This document shows positions 1-11,410 of a DNA stretch of 64,000 nucleotides, piece by piece; within the stretch, counting starts at the first letter, position 1; every line of letters starts with the position of its first letter. The stretch is from Owenia fusiformis (lineage: Eukaryota; Annelida; Polychaeta; Sabellida; Oweniidae). Location: contig CAIIXF020000012.1 of NCBI GenBank assembly GCA_903813345.2, forward strand, positions 34,794,572-34,858,571. The letters run 5' to 3'. The notes under the pieces are model-generated. The model was not told the DNA's origin, ran no database searches, and saw nothing but the letters and a program-made list of their open reading frames with translations. Both the position numbers and the translations under genes were made by a program.

Positions 1-3000
1 TTTGTAAAAACATGCATTTTTAACCTTTGTTTCCAAACATCAGTTTTGTCGCAAATTCCACAGAATATGAGCTTCTTCGTAGAATCCTGTTCACTTTCAT
101 TTGCTAATTTTGTGCTGTCTTCATTCAAGTGAGTCTTTTGCATTGCTTTGATTTCTTCTGGTTTTCCAACATAGTGATATCTTCCTTCAACCTTCTCAAC
201 ATGAAATTTGGGAGGTGCTGCATTCTGGACAATCCACTTTAAACTCTTGTGAATATTCTTGCAGTGCTGCTTCGCTATTTTTGGGTTAATAAACTGTTTT
301 CCACATTTATTGCACATGTATGGATAATAATTCAGATGAAGACGAAGAATATGTTTACGCACATCCCCTAAGCGATGCTTAGTCTCATATTTACATAAAC
401 AGCACCTATGTATCACATTATCATATTCACTGTCATCTGTAGATTCACCACTTTCTTGTTCGATCATATCAGAATCTGAGCTACTATCTTTGTTCATATT
501 CTCATCAACAAACCTTCCAGTATCTTTCTTCAATATTGTGAACATTGTTGATTTAGTAGACTTGGAGAAAATGTCATCAGTATCAGCTGCACTCTTTTCA
601 CTAAGATTATCAATACTTGAATCAAGATCAACCTCTTTTTCATTAGTATTTTCATCAGTTTTCTTTGAGATATCATCTGTTCTGTTCGGCACAATATTTG
701 TAGTTTTAGGTACATCTTCAAGATTCTCCGATGGCCAAATTTCTGCCATGTTTGCATCTGCCATTGAGAAACAGCTGGTTATAATTGGAACATTTTGTTC
801 TTCTTCCTCAACTGGTTCCGTCTTAACGTCTATATCTTCTGACATCTGAGGTAAAATATGAGTTTCTTCACCAATAGGTGTCTGGTCAATAACAGGTTGG
901 TTTATGTGACTAATTTGTCTTGCAACATTCTTTGATATGTCAGTTATACAACTATTTACAATAGCTTGAATAGAGGTCTCTACATCAATGGTACGTTTGC
1001 CATTTTCATTAATTTCATCTTTTCTAGTTTCGTCTTTATTCACACTTTCTACAGGGTCATCTTTGTCAGTTTGATGGTGTGATGTTTTTTCACCACCTTC
1101 TGAAATGGATATATCCCCTTCATTGTCACCCTTCTCTGTTTTAATAAACATGGCCTTGGCAGGAAGACCCAGGTGATTTGTATTATAATGACTTTTCATT
1201 TCAATCTTTTCCTTGCTTGCAAAATCACAGTATTTGCACTTGAAACTGTCACTTCCAACATCCTGAAAGATGCGAGATCCATCTTTCTTATCAGAGTGTA
1301 GAGTCTGATCAATTGACACAATAGGCAGTACACCATATTGTAAGCGCTGTTCACCTGTTTTTACTGTTACTGGCATCTTCTGCAAGGTTTGTGGGAGAGA
1401 AGGATGCCATTTTTGAGAATGTTCAAGAATACAGTTTTCAGATCCAGACTTGTACCCACAATATCCACAACTGAAACGCTTCATTGAACAGTGGTTGAAG
1501 TAAACATGTTGCCTTCTCTCCACTGCTGATTTATTATCAAGATTTTCAAGGGCACATTTATGTGACATGATATCCTCCAATGGGCAATCTATCAATTCAG
1601 TCTCATCAATGTCTACCGGCTCAGTTTCACATTGAGCAACACAACTGCTAATGGTTTGAGGTACAGTATTTTCAGGAATATCAAGAATGCTATCTTTTTG
1701 TGACACATTTCTAGAAGGTGAAGCAGAGCTTCTTGTTAGGTAGTTATGGTCAGTTGGCTTACTCTTATTTTGGACTGGATCACCAAATCGTTTTGTCAGA
1801 GCACCAAACGAATGACCAGTGTTGTCACCAATTAGCTGGGATTCTTCACTGCGCTCTACCAAATCTGCATCTTTTGAACTGGCTTTTGAACAAATTCCTT
1901 TGTTTGTCTTTCTCCGTTGCAATCCCAAATGACCTTGTTGCAAATGTCTAACAAGATTATGCCTAATTCTTGTTCTAAATGTACACTCTGAGCACTGAAT
2001 ATCCACTCTGAAAACATTCTCATTTGGTATCATGTAATCTCCATTTGGGGTCTTTGGGAGGACTCTTACCTCTACATTAGCATTTGATCTAATTAACATT
2101 GGAACTACCTCTTTCCAATCCTTTGGAAGTCTTTGAAGTCTCACTGAACATTGCTTTATCTTTGGAATTGTTTTCTTGATCACTGGTGAAGACACTCTGC
2201 GACTGAACTTTTTTACTTTTGATGTAAAAGTTTTGTGTCGCGATTTCTTACTTGGCACTTGTCTTTTCTCCAATGTCTCACTTGCGATTTCATCCTTATG
2301 AAACATAGCTATAGATGGAATCAACAAGACCCTTGGTGTTAAACCTTGGTGTTTAGCTTTCTGGTGTATTCTTGCCTTGAACACAGATGGAAACCTTTGG
2401 TTGCACAATGGACAGATAAATGGTAACAGGGCCTGACACTCATCAACATGAATGGCTTGTATATGGGTTTTGACAGGTTTTGGAGATGTGTTGTTGAATA
2501 AACAAAACTTGCAAAAATATCTGCGGACCTTTAACTGTTTCAGGGTTGCGGAGAATGATGCTTTTGAAGCTCTAGATGAATTTGAGGAAGTTGACTCTGC
2601 TTCATCATCTGAATTTTCGTAGTCTGAATGTTTTTCCTCATTTGCAGGTTCACTTAGTTCATTTGTTGTTTGTGTGTCTTCTCCAGTTTGAACTTTAATG
2701 TTTGAAGCTTCAAAGCATACAGATCCTGAGTTCACTGGTGAAACATGTGTTGAATCTTCCTGTATTGAATTATTGGCAGGGAATCTTTTCTTCTCTATGT
2801 TATTTTGTTTATTTTTATCTTCTGCATGGTAGGCTGTATGTAGAGAAAGTGTGTCAATACTGTGTGTTTTGAACTCACATTTTTCACACTTGTACTGCAA
2901 ATCATCTTGGATTGGTTTCTTTGTCTCAGCCTGAGGCTCATCTCTAAGTTTTCCTTGCACTACGATCGAATCTATGGTAAGTGAGCCCAGTGATTTACCC

Positions 3001-4876
3001 CTAGGATGAAACTTGACTCTGTGCTTCAATACATCAAGTTTGTTTGGGGATCTGTATGTGCATAGCTTGCTGCACTTGTACAAAATCAGGATTTTTGTCC
3101 CTTTGTAATGAAACTGTACATGATTTTTGTAACTATCCATTGAGGAACACTTTAAATTACAGATGTTACATGCTATCTTAAAATCTATTTGTTTGTTTGG
3201 TCCTTCAATTGTTGAACTCTCATTCTTTTCATTTACAGTCTTCCCATGTTTGCAAGATGAAGAAAATTTGTAAAGACGATGACATCTGAAGCATTCCTGG
3301 TCTTGGTTGCGAAACACCTTGGTTTCCTTAGTAGGTAAGCTGCCTTTAAATCTTTCGTGTGCAGCACGACAATGCTTTACAACATTTTCCCTAAGTATAC
3401 TAGAAAAATTGTTACACTTGCTACAGCTCCAAATGTCAATGGATGTCTCCCCACTATGCTGCAGGAAATGATAGAAAAATGAACCATATGTCTCATATCC
3501 TTGTGGGCACTTAGGACATGGGAATGACATGTGACTCCGATCACAAACCTGTTCATGAATTTCTAAATGTTTCACCATTTGTAATGTAGAGTAGGCATTA
3601 TAGGGGCAAAATCCACATGAGTAAACCCTTTGTATGCTAGCATCTGGTTCTGATGATGGTAGACTCCATGGAAGTTTTTCCACTGTAGGAGTACATATTG
3701 ACATGTGACCCTTTATGAGTGATGGGGAAGACTCCAGTGTTCCACAGGTTCCGCATTCATACATCAATCCATTAGGATTTGTCTTAGTCTTTTGACATTG
3801 TCTGTCATGTGTGTCCAAATCTTTCATTTTGACTTGCTGACCACATGCCTCACATGTTGCAGTTATACTTTCTTCAGACTGACACTTTTTGTGGTGAGTT
3901 TCTAAGTCAGTCATACTTAAATTCTGTCCACATTTTTGACAGCCAATGCCAACGCTTTCAGTGAAATCTATTTGAGCAGCAGCTTGGTCGGAATTCTTTG
4001 CACTTTGTTTTGATACTGATTTTTTGGCAAAAGACTCTGTATTTCTTGTTGTGGATTTTTTAGCGGTTGACAAAATTTTCTTGTATGTCATTAGCATTTT
4101 ATTCCATTCTTTCTCCATAGCACATTTACCTGAAACTTCTTTTTTCTTAAGGTAAACTACACAACCAACATGCTTTTTGGCAATGTGTGCCTTCACTTGC
4201 ATCAGACTACAATGTGTATGATTACACAAAGAACATACATACATCTTGTACCTGGATGCACTTATATGTTGGATCAAAGATGTAATACTACTGAAATTCT
4301 TGGAACAATCAGCACAAAAGAGATAGTTCTCATCAGAATGTTCTGAAAGTATATGTTGACGAAATTCTTCAGAGGATATGAATGTATTTCCCGGGCAGAA
4401 TGAGCAAGCAAACAGAACTGATGACCAATTTGCTCTTCTGTGTTGGTCTATGTGATGCAGAAGTATATCAAGTGAAGGTGCAACGTTTGCGCAGTAACGA
4501 CATTGGAATTTCGTATTATAACTATGCTCCAGCTTAACATGTCTTCTCAGACTACCTTCAGATTCACAAGCGGTCGAGCAAGATGGTACACAACAATTAT
4601 AAAAATCCTTTGGCACAATTGTCACTTTGGAATGGTTAACAAGATGGGTAACAAGATATCTTGCATTATCAAATGACCTCTCACAATATAAACATGTATA
4701 TGGACCTCTGTGACAGTTTCTCAGATGGCTCAGTAAAATGGAGCCATTAAGTGGATATGACTTCCCACAGTCTCGGCACTTATAGCTTGTATGCCATATA
4801 AGTTCAGTCATCGACATTGGGGTAGCCTCTTCAACAGTTACAGCCTCTGCTTGATTGATAGCTCCCTTTTGGCAGT
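1..4876 (-). CDS. Giant C2H2 zinc-finger protein, exon 4 (cut by left edge)
   Basis: I checked every in-frame triplet from 4874 down to base 1 and found no stop, so this is one uninterrupted coding exon of about 1,624 codons that leaves the window. The acceptor is a T-run followed by ACAG at 4877-4878. The split codon G|AC joins exon 3 in frame, giving Asp-Cys-Gln-Lys-Gly. About 25 C2H2 or C2HC fingers are readable, mostly isolated and separated by long Ser/Asp/Glu/Lys-rich linkers rather than the regular 7-residue KRAB-type linker. Three consecutive modules (near 3970-3690) end in Cys instead of the second His (C2HC type), and one near 4250 has lost its second His. The last finger (Cys-Gly-Ile-Cys near base 55) is cut by the edge. 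Likely nuclear and nucleic-acid binding, from the family. I do not recognise a named orthologue; large dispersed-finger proteins such as ZNF462 are a loose comparison only. Confidence 0.93.
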
Positions 4877-5042
4877 CTGTAAAAAAATAAAAAAATAAAT
4901 GATTTTGATATAGCATCACAATTTGATCAAACCATGAAAAGGATTTCATTTCCACCGCTTTAATTTTCTAAAAACAGGAAGAATTGATTGGCTAGTCAGA
5001 AAGTCTAATGAATATGAAAAAACAGCAAGAAACACCATCTAC

Positions 5043-5177
5043 CTTTCTGTGACATGGAATTTGATTCAGAATCTTCAGTTCCCTTTTGCTTGGCAGCTAC
5101 AGTTGAGGATGATGATGGGGTAACCAGTTCTTCATTCTGTGTGTTATCATCATTGGACTCACTTGCCTGGGTTTGTT
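5043..5177 (-). CDS. Giant C2H2 zinc-finger protein, exon 3 (acidic linker)
   Basis: A 135-nt exon (45 codons' worth) of low-complexity sequence rich in Ser, Asp, Glu, Gln and Asn, with no zinc finger. The acceptor AG lies at 5178-5179 after a T-rich tract and the donor GTAGATGG starts at 5042. It begins and ends in phase 1, so the frame is kept with exon 2 (G|AA, Glu) and exon 4 (G|AC, Asp). It is flanked by intron 2 (5178-5653, 476 bp) and intron 3 (4877-5042, 166 bp); I see nothing else in those introns. Because its length is a multiple of three it could be skipped without a frameshift. It probably serves as a flexible linker between the two finger-rich exons. Confidence 0.85.
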
Positions 5178-5653
5178 CTAAAATTGCCAACAAGATTATC
5201 ATATAGTTTCCTGGCATATTTAATCAGTTATGATTTTATTAAACTGATAATTAATTCTCATCTTCTTTTCAATTCATAGTTGTAACATGTGACAATAAAT
5301 AGACTTTCACATAACTTGCTCAATAAGTTAAGCTCAAAATGTGTTTTGGAACCAGTTGCACTGTTTTCTCAGTGAGGAATTTTTGATTTTTTTCAGAAAA
5401 GAATGGTCTTGTCATGTCCAAGTCTATTGACTTTGTAAGTTATGTATCATTATTAATAAAATTAATTTTTGGGGTTTCTTATCATTGAAGAAAGAATTAC
5501 AGCTATTATCTTTAACAATTTGAGAATAAGGAAATACTTCTATTCTACCTTTAACAAATTACTATTAACTTAAACAAATGATGACTTAAGTTGGCTTACA
5601 TGTGCAAGTACAAGCATTTCATGTAAAATTGAAGAGGAGAAAATGTGAAATAC

Positions 5654-8600
5654 CTTCAACATGTGGTGTCCAAATCTTAGCATTGACAGTTGGAGCACAG
5701 GCATCATCTGCATTGGACGTTGTGGAGTTAGTAACCTCAGGTTGTGGTTTTATGTTCTGCTTTTTCTTAGTCTTCTTGATACTTGCTGGATCAACTTGGC
5801 TCACCATCTGCTGTAGTCGTTTTACTGCAGAGTTCTGTTTCAATGATACAATCACATTCTCAACTAATCCACATTGCTGTCTCAAATTTACTGGTCCCTC
5901 TTCGCGATGCACATTGCAACTTGAACAAACCATGTTAACAACATGTATATGACCCCAAAGATGTGGCCTAAAGTTCTTCTCAGTTTTGTATCGTAGTTTG
6001 CAAGTCAAGCAATGGAATAAACCATTTATGAATTGAAATCGAACATATCTGTTTGGATTTGCGTCAGACACTGTAGCTTGGGATACATTTTTTGTTTTCT
6101 CAATTTCTTTGATTTCATCATCTGAAACCTCAACGATATCTATCTCTTTGTTTTCTTGTGAAATTTCAACAATGTCCTCATCTTTATCATCAGTTTCTTT
6201 CACATCAAAGTCATGCTCATCTGCAATATTCTCATCAAAAATAAGAGAAGGATCAATTGCCTCTTCCTCTTCTCCAGCTGAAGGTTGATTTTCTACTTTC
6301 TCTACTTCACAGACATCAGGAACATTAATAGTCGAAGCATCTGGTGTTTTTGCATCTTGATCTATTTGACTAGTTTTTGCAGGTGAAGCAGAGGTCTTGG
6401 ATCCCGATAATATGTTCTTCTGTAGATTTGTGGTTGTTTTCTTACGTGTCATTCTCCAAAGATCCACCAAAATATCCAACATTTCAAATTTGTCCATTTT
6501 CAATATGCTGACTTTTTGCCCTTTATGTTCGTTTAAATGATGTGTTTCAACCACTTTATATGTACGACCAGTAAATGCACATTTTGAACACTTCATGAGT
6601 AGAATATTGTCATGCCAATCTAGATGCTGAATGAAAAATTGTCTGTTTACAGTTTTCAAACTACAAGCATCACAACTGTAAGCTTCTCCATTGAAACTAA
6701 ATTGCAAGTTGTCCATCGCAGATCCCCGTCTCATGGCATGAGGTTGCATGGAGGTTGGGGCCTGTGCTAGATTAAAATTTTTCCTTGCAAGATGTCCATT
6801 TAGATGTTTCTGAAATGATTTAGCAGATACTGAGATAAATTTACAGTGTGGACAGCAGTATTTGTAGTTGTTGAGACAACATCCTGGCATTTTGTCAATG
6901 CGGTGTTCGACTACAAAATGACTTAAATAATGACATTTTGAGACATAGTCAAACTTGCAAAGAGGACAAGTGCCATTAATATCAAAATCATCCCAAGTGA
7001 CCTCTGTAACGCCAGGGTTTATGTAAGTGTAGTCAGCGATTGATTCATAGTAAGGTAACATGACATCAAAGTTATCTGTACCTTTCAACATTCTCATTTG
7101 AATGTCTTTTTCTTTTGATTGGTCAGATAGCTGTAACCCTGGAAACCTGAATAATAACCCAGGTTTTGGCTTAGCTACATACTCTACAACCGAGTGTTGC
7201 TGGAATATCATATGCATGGACATCTGCTCTAATGAACCTGTAGAAAATCTGCAGAGTGTGCAATAGTACAAAGTGGAGGCTGGTGCAAATTGCTGTTTAC
7301 CTGTGTTTTGTATTCGAAATAACTTCTTATAAAGGGCTACTGCTTCTTTTCTTCCATGGCACCTGTCCATGTGATCAAACAAATCCTTAGAACACGTGCT
7401 TGTGTTGACTTTGCATATATGACAAGTAAGTCCAGATTGGGATAAGCTTGCATCCGATTGAGGAAACTTCACATCAAAGATGGCATCTATATATTTCATT
7501 TTTTCCCATTGTGTCAGGTGACATGTCGAAAAGTGTGCAATGAGGTGGACCTTTGAGTCAACTAGTACTTGGCAATCTTTAGAAGGACAGCCAACTTTGA
7601 GTACCTCAGCATTGCTACAGGAAAGGCGACTCTCTTTGTTATATAAATCCACAGCCCTGAATAAGGTTTCACTTGCAAAACAAGTGTGCTCAATCGTATA
7701 GTGTTTAGCCATATCTTCATAATTGTGAAGATTTAATCCACAGATTCTGCATCTGCTCAGAAAGTCATATGCAGTGTTAAGGGAAACTATAGCTTTGAAT
7801 TGCAGCTGACATGTTGTGCTATGGTCCAAATGTTCACTAGCACTCTGAAAGAGAGATAAGCAGATAGGGCATTTATAGCCCAGAATTTTCACTGTTGTTA
7901 ATCCAATTGTATTTATTGCTACAGTCCCTGTGATCGAATCCTGTGATGGCATGTCTTCAAGTAATGCATCACCAGGGGTTTTCGTTGCTTCGTTCAGTTC
8001 AGTCGAACAGGCAACACTCTTAGGTGTTCCAGTCACTGAGGTATCATTTGTACATTGATGACTTGCCATGTGATGTTTAAATAAACATTCACGCTTTTCC
8101 CGATCAATTTCTGAGGGAACTGAGAATGAACAAATGCTACAACCTATGTTACGAAGGAAATTTTCAATCGATTCATGTGCAAATGTAAGATGACTGGAAA
8201 AGTGCATGAATGATACATATGTGAAATTGCACAGTGGACAAACTCCAATTTTGGTAGTTTCGGTAGGTGGCTTAGAAGGCAACACAACTTTATCAGCATT
8301 GTAGTAAGGTACAAGAATTTTAAATTCTTTCACTTTGTTTGCAAATATGGCGCACAATTTATCACGCTTTGTAAGATTAGAGAATCTGATATCTGGGATT
8401 TCAATTTGCAGTCTCTGATTTGGAGCTTCACTATAGCTCACTGCATTATGCTGCTTGAACATCACATGCATCTGCAACTGATCTAACAAGTCTGTTGAAA
8501 ATCGGCATTTTAGACAATAATATAATGGCTTACTGAATGGTCCCTTGAAATCTTTTGTTGCTCTGAATGAACCATAAAAATAATCTGCATTCATTCTCCC

Positions 8601-10195
8601 ATGTTTTCTGTCAATGTGATCGAACATTTCCTTGCAGGATGTTGTGGCAAATGTGCAATCATGTCCATACCAATTACATTCTATATTCCGGTAACTACTC
8701 CAGAGTGGAAACTTTGCCACACATGTTGTGTTCGCCATGCACCTGTTCATTTGAACATTGTGAACATTGAAATGACCAATGAGCTCCCCTTCACTTCTAG
8801 CAGACACAAGACAACCATCGTGAGGACACATAATTGCAATGTTCCGATAACTTTCTGCAAGAATTTTGAAAAACAAGCCAGTAGCAACAGCACTGTGCTC
8901 CAACTCGATATGAGCAGACATGTGATCATAGTTATGTAACTGAAGACCACAAATTCTACATTGGCCCAATATCTTAATTGCCTCTTCAAAGGAAACGTTA
9001 TCATGAGCTGCTTTTATGTGGGTGACTAGTCCTTTCTGTGATATGCTTTCGGCCTGACATAAGGGACATATAAATAGTGTCACCACAGCTTTATTCCCCT
9101 GGCCTGATCTTGAGGAATTACGGATCAACTGGCTAATCTTCTGGCCTGATCTTGGAGAATTACAGATTGACTGACCAATCCCCTGGCTTGATCTTGGGGA
9201 AATAAGGACTGACTGGTCAATCCCCTGACCTGGTCTTGGGGTATTAAGGACTGACTGGCCAATTCCCTGACCTGGTCTTGGGGTATTAAGGACTGACTGG
9301 CCAATCCCCTGACCTGATCTTGGGGAATTAATGATTGACTGAGTAAATGCCTGGCCTGATCCAGGGGAGGCATTCACTATGAGAACTGATTGAGGATTTG
9401 GCACATTTTGTTGTGGCTTCACAGAGGTAGCTCCTTGAATTACAAATGGTGAATTGTTCACTATGGGTACAACCTGTCCAACCGTTGATTGATTACTTGT
9501 TAACCCTTGCATTACAATATTGGGAGCAAGGATATACTGATTTATAACAAGCTGAGGCTGGATAACACTTGAATTAGCACATGTTGTAGGTGTAGGATTA
9601 AGTGTTTGCAACTGTTCAGAACCTCTGCTGGAAGACCCTATTTCAGCAGGTGCAAGAGGTAGCTTCCCCGTTGAGTTATTTACAGAGTTCACATCATCTA
9701 TAGCAGCATTAACACTTGCAGATTTTATATCATCCATAGATTTATACAACTCCTGTAGCAGATCTTTGTCATTTACTGCATCTTTTCCACTGCTATTTTC
9801 TGGAATGCCGACTATAGGAACATCATCTGGATGGATATCTTCTCCAGCACTCCTTGTACTTATGTTATCTGTATCAGAATGATTGTTTTGGTTGTTATCA
9901 GGTTCACCTCCATTAAGAACCACATCATTCCCATCTTCACACACTTCATCAATTTCCAGTTTGATAGCCTCTGTATCACTGGGATATTCCTCTACAGCAA
10001 ACTCCACTGAGGTCGATATATCACCCTCAACTTTAACAGAGACATCACTTTCTTTTACATCTTTGTCATGAGAAATGGTTTTTGGATCCACATTCTCATG
10101 TTCATGGTTATGGTCATGGCTTTCTTCATTGGTTGTTTGCGGTTCATCAATTTGTCTTCCATAGCTCAGTTCAACATCGTCACTGTATGATCGCC
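5654..10195 (-). CDS. Giant C2H2 zinc-finger protein, exon 2 (17 fingers)
   Basis: A 4,542-nt exon, about 1,514 codons. The acceptor is CCTTATAG ending at 10196; with the last G of exon 1 the frame reads Gly-Arg-Ser-Tyr-Ser-Asp-Asp. The donor is GAAG|GTATTT at 5654/5653, so the open reading continuing to 5619 is intron. Order in the protein: an acidic region (residues about 33-210), a Gln/Asn/Pro-rich region, a 14-residue repeat block (9096-9370), then 17 C2H2-type fingers. Fingers 1-7 and 8-14 are a tandem duplication, each including Cys-Arg-Ile-Cys-Gly-Leu and a Leu-Tyr-Tyr-Cys finger. Finger 4 and finger 10 have widened Cys spacing. A second acidic region (near 6100-6310) and one more finger (Phe-His-Cys-Leu-Thr-Cys, near 6010) precede the end. 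The family role is DNA, RNA or protein binding in the nucleus; the target is unknown. Confidence 0.95.
6787..9072 (-). repeat. Tandem duplication of a seven-finger module inside exon 2
   Basis: Module A (about 8055-9072) and module B (about 6787-7884) each hold seven zinc fingers in the same order. They share linker landmarks as well as fingers: Cys-Arg-Ile-Cys-Gly-Leu-x-Leu-His-Asn-Tyr, Leu-Phe-x5-Tyr, Phe-Asp-His-x-Asp-Arg-x-His-Gly-Arg, Leu-Tyr-Tyr-Cys-x-Leu-Cys-Arg-Phe-Ser-Thr, and Leu-Pro-Tyr-Tyr before a Cys-Pro-Leu-Cys finger. Divergence between the copies is high outside these landmarks, so the duplication is old. It is intragenic and lies wholly within one exon. Confidence 0.88.
9096..9370 (-). 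repeat. Coding minisatellite, 42 bp / 14 residues, about 6.5 units
   Basis: In-frame repeat inside exon 2. The unit reads roughly Ser/Thr-Pro-Arg-Ser/Pro-Gly-Gln-Gly-Ile-Gly-Gln-Ser-Val-Leu-Asn. The 42-bp period keeps the frame. The two central units are almost identical in DNA, so the array has been homogenised recently. It lies just before the first zinc finger. Confidence 0.92.
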
Positions 10196-11099
10196 CTATA
10201 AGGTAATATTTGTCATAGACTAGGATGTTAAACTTTTCATTTTTGTACAAGACTGGAATGATGTAAATATAATGCCACATTCAAATTTCTTCTTAAAACT
10301 TCAACACCATGTAGTTTAAATCATAAATTACTTCATCACAAGTATGTTTTAGGAGGCAAGGTATTGACAATTTACACTTGGGTTTGAATGTGTTATGCTA
10401 CACCAAGTACATACAAAATAAAGGTGGAATAAATTGCGCTAAAACTATTTTAACCATTGACCCTGCTAGATTCTAAATTAAGAAATGCAAATTCAAAAAA
10501 ATTTTGGGGAGCATGCCCCAAATTCATATACTGCTTTCCCATAATGGTAATACTGTCAGAAAAGATGGTTAAAAATATGTTGAAGACACTATGGCCGACA
10601 TTGAACTCCGAAAAACTTAAATTGAAGATGACAATTAATTATACCACACAGACAGAATCACATATCCATGACAGACTTGTTTTTTCAGACTTGTTTTCCC
10701 ATGAGGCAAATGTGCTTAAATTTTTTGTTTCCCCAGTAGGTCAAAATTGAAGATCTGAACATAATATATATGAAATACATTATAGAAGAAGGGGACACTA
10801 AAATCCAGGGCTTAAACTAGAAGCTTCAATAACACTATTTAGATGTAGATTTTGACTTTCAAGGTGTCATGCTTTATTGAACACATTTTCTGTTACTTTG
10901 TCTCCGAACACTTTTATTTTGCCTGACTCTTTATTATACAGTAAGGGATATTGTCCAATTATCAGCACTTCAACTTTATAAGTGAATAGTGTTTCTTCTT
11001 TAAAATATTCAAGTGAAAGACAAATCAACATTTTAAAATTTTGTTAGATGAGGGGGTGGCATCCTCCAATCACAGGGCTTCAAACTCCAGAATACATTC

Positions 11100-11290
11100 T
11101 TTCCTTTTACCCCCTGCAATAAGCAGTTAGCATTTCCCCCATTAAGAACTGGTAATCTGATTCGCTGTCGCAACACTGCGACATAAATCATAGTGTCATT
11201 CCGCATAATTAGATCACGTGATTCAGTTTAAGCAGGTGCTTCCAAATTGGTTATAGCAGGGGGAAGAAGGGGGTAAAGATTCTGGATACC
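11100..11290 (-). repeat. Dispersed repeat, inverted partner of 14265-14410
   Basis: The reverse complement of this stretch matches 14265-14410 across more than 100 bp. Shared pieces include the GTGATCTAATT block, the GCGACAGCGAATC block and a GGGAAATGCTAACTGCTTAT block. Both copies contain a short hairpin around GCTGTC(G/A)CA. Confidence 0.75.
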
Positions 11291-11410
11291 TGCTTAGGAA
11301 GATGAGGGGGACAAACCATAACGAAATTAACTTCATTAATCCACAACTGTTGATAATTTGACACAACGCCTAATGACTATATACATGTTGTATTGGAAAG
11401 GAGAGTACAG

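Noticed and set aside
490-849. Plus-strand open frame of 119 codons
   Set aside because: Antisense to zinc-finger exon 4; the minus strand carries the fingers and stays open throughout.
5602-5952. Plus-strand open frame of 116 codons
   Set aside because: Mostly antisense to the end of zinc-finger exon 2; no domain.
9125-9373. Minus-strand repetitive open frame of 82 codons
   Set aside because: Alternative frame of the 42-bp coding repeat inside exon 2.
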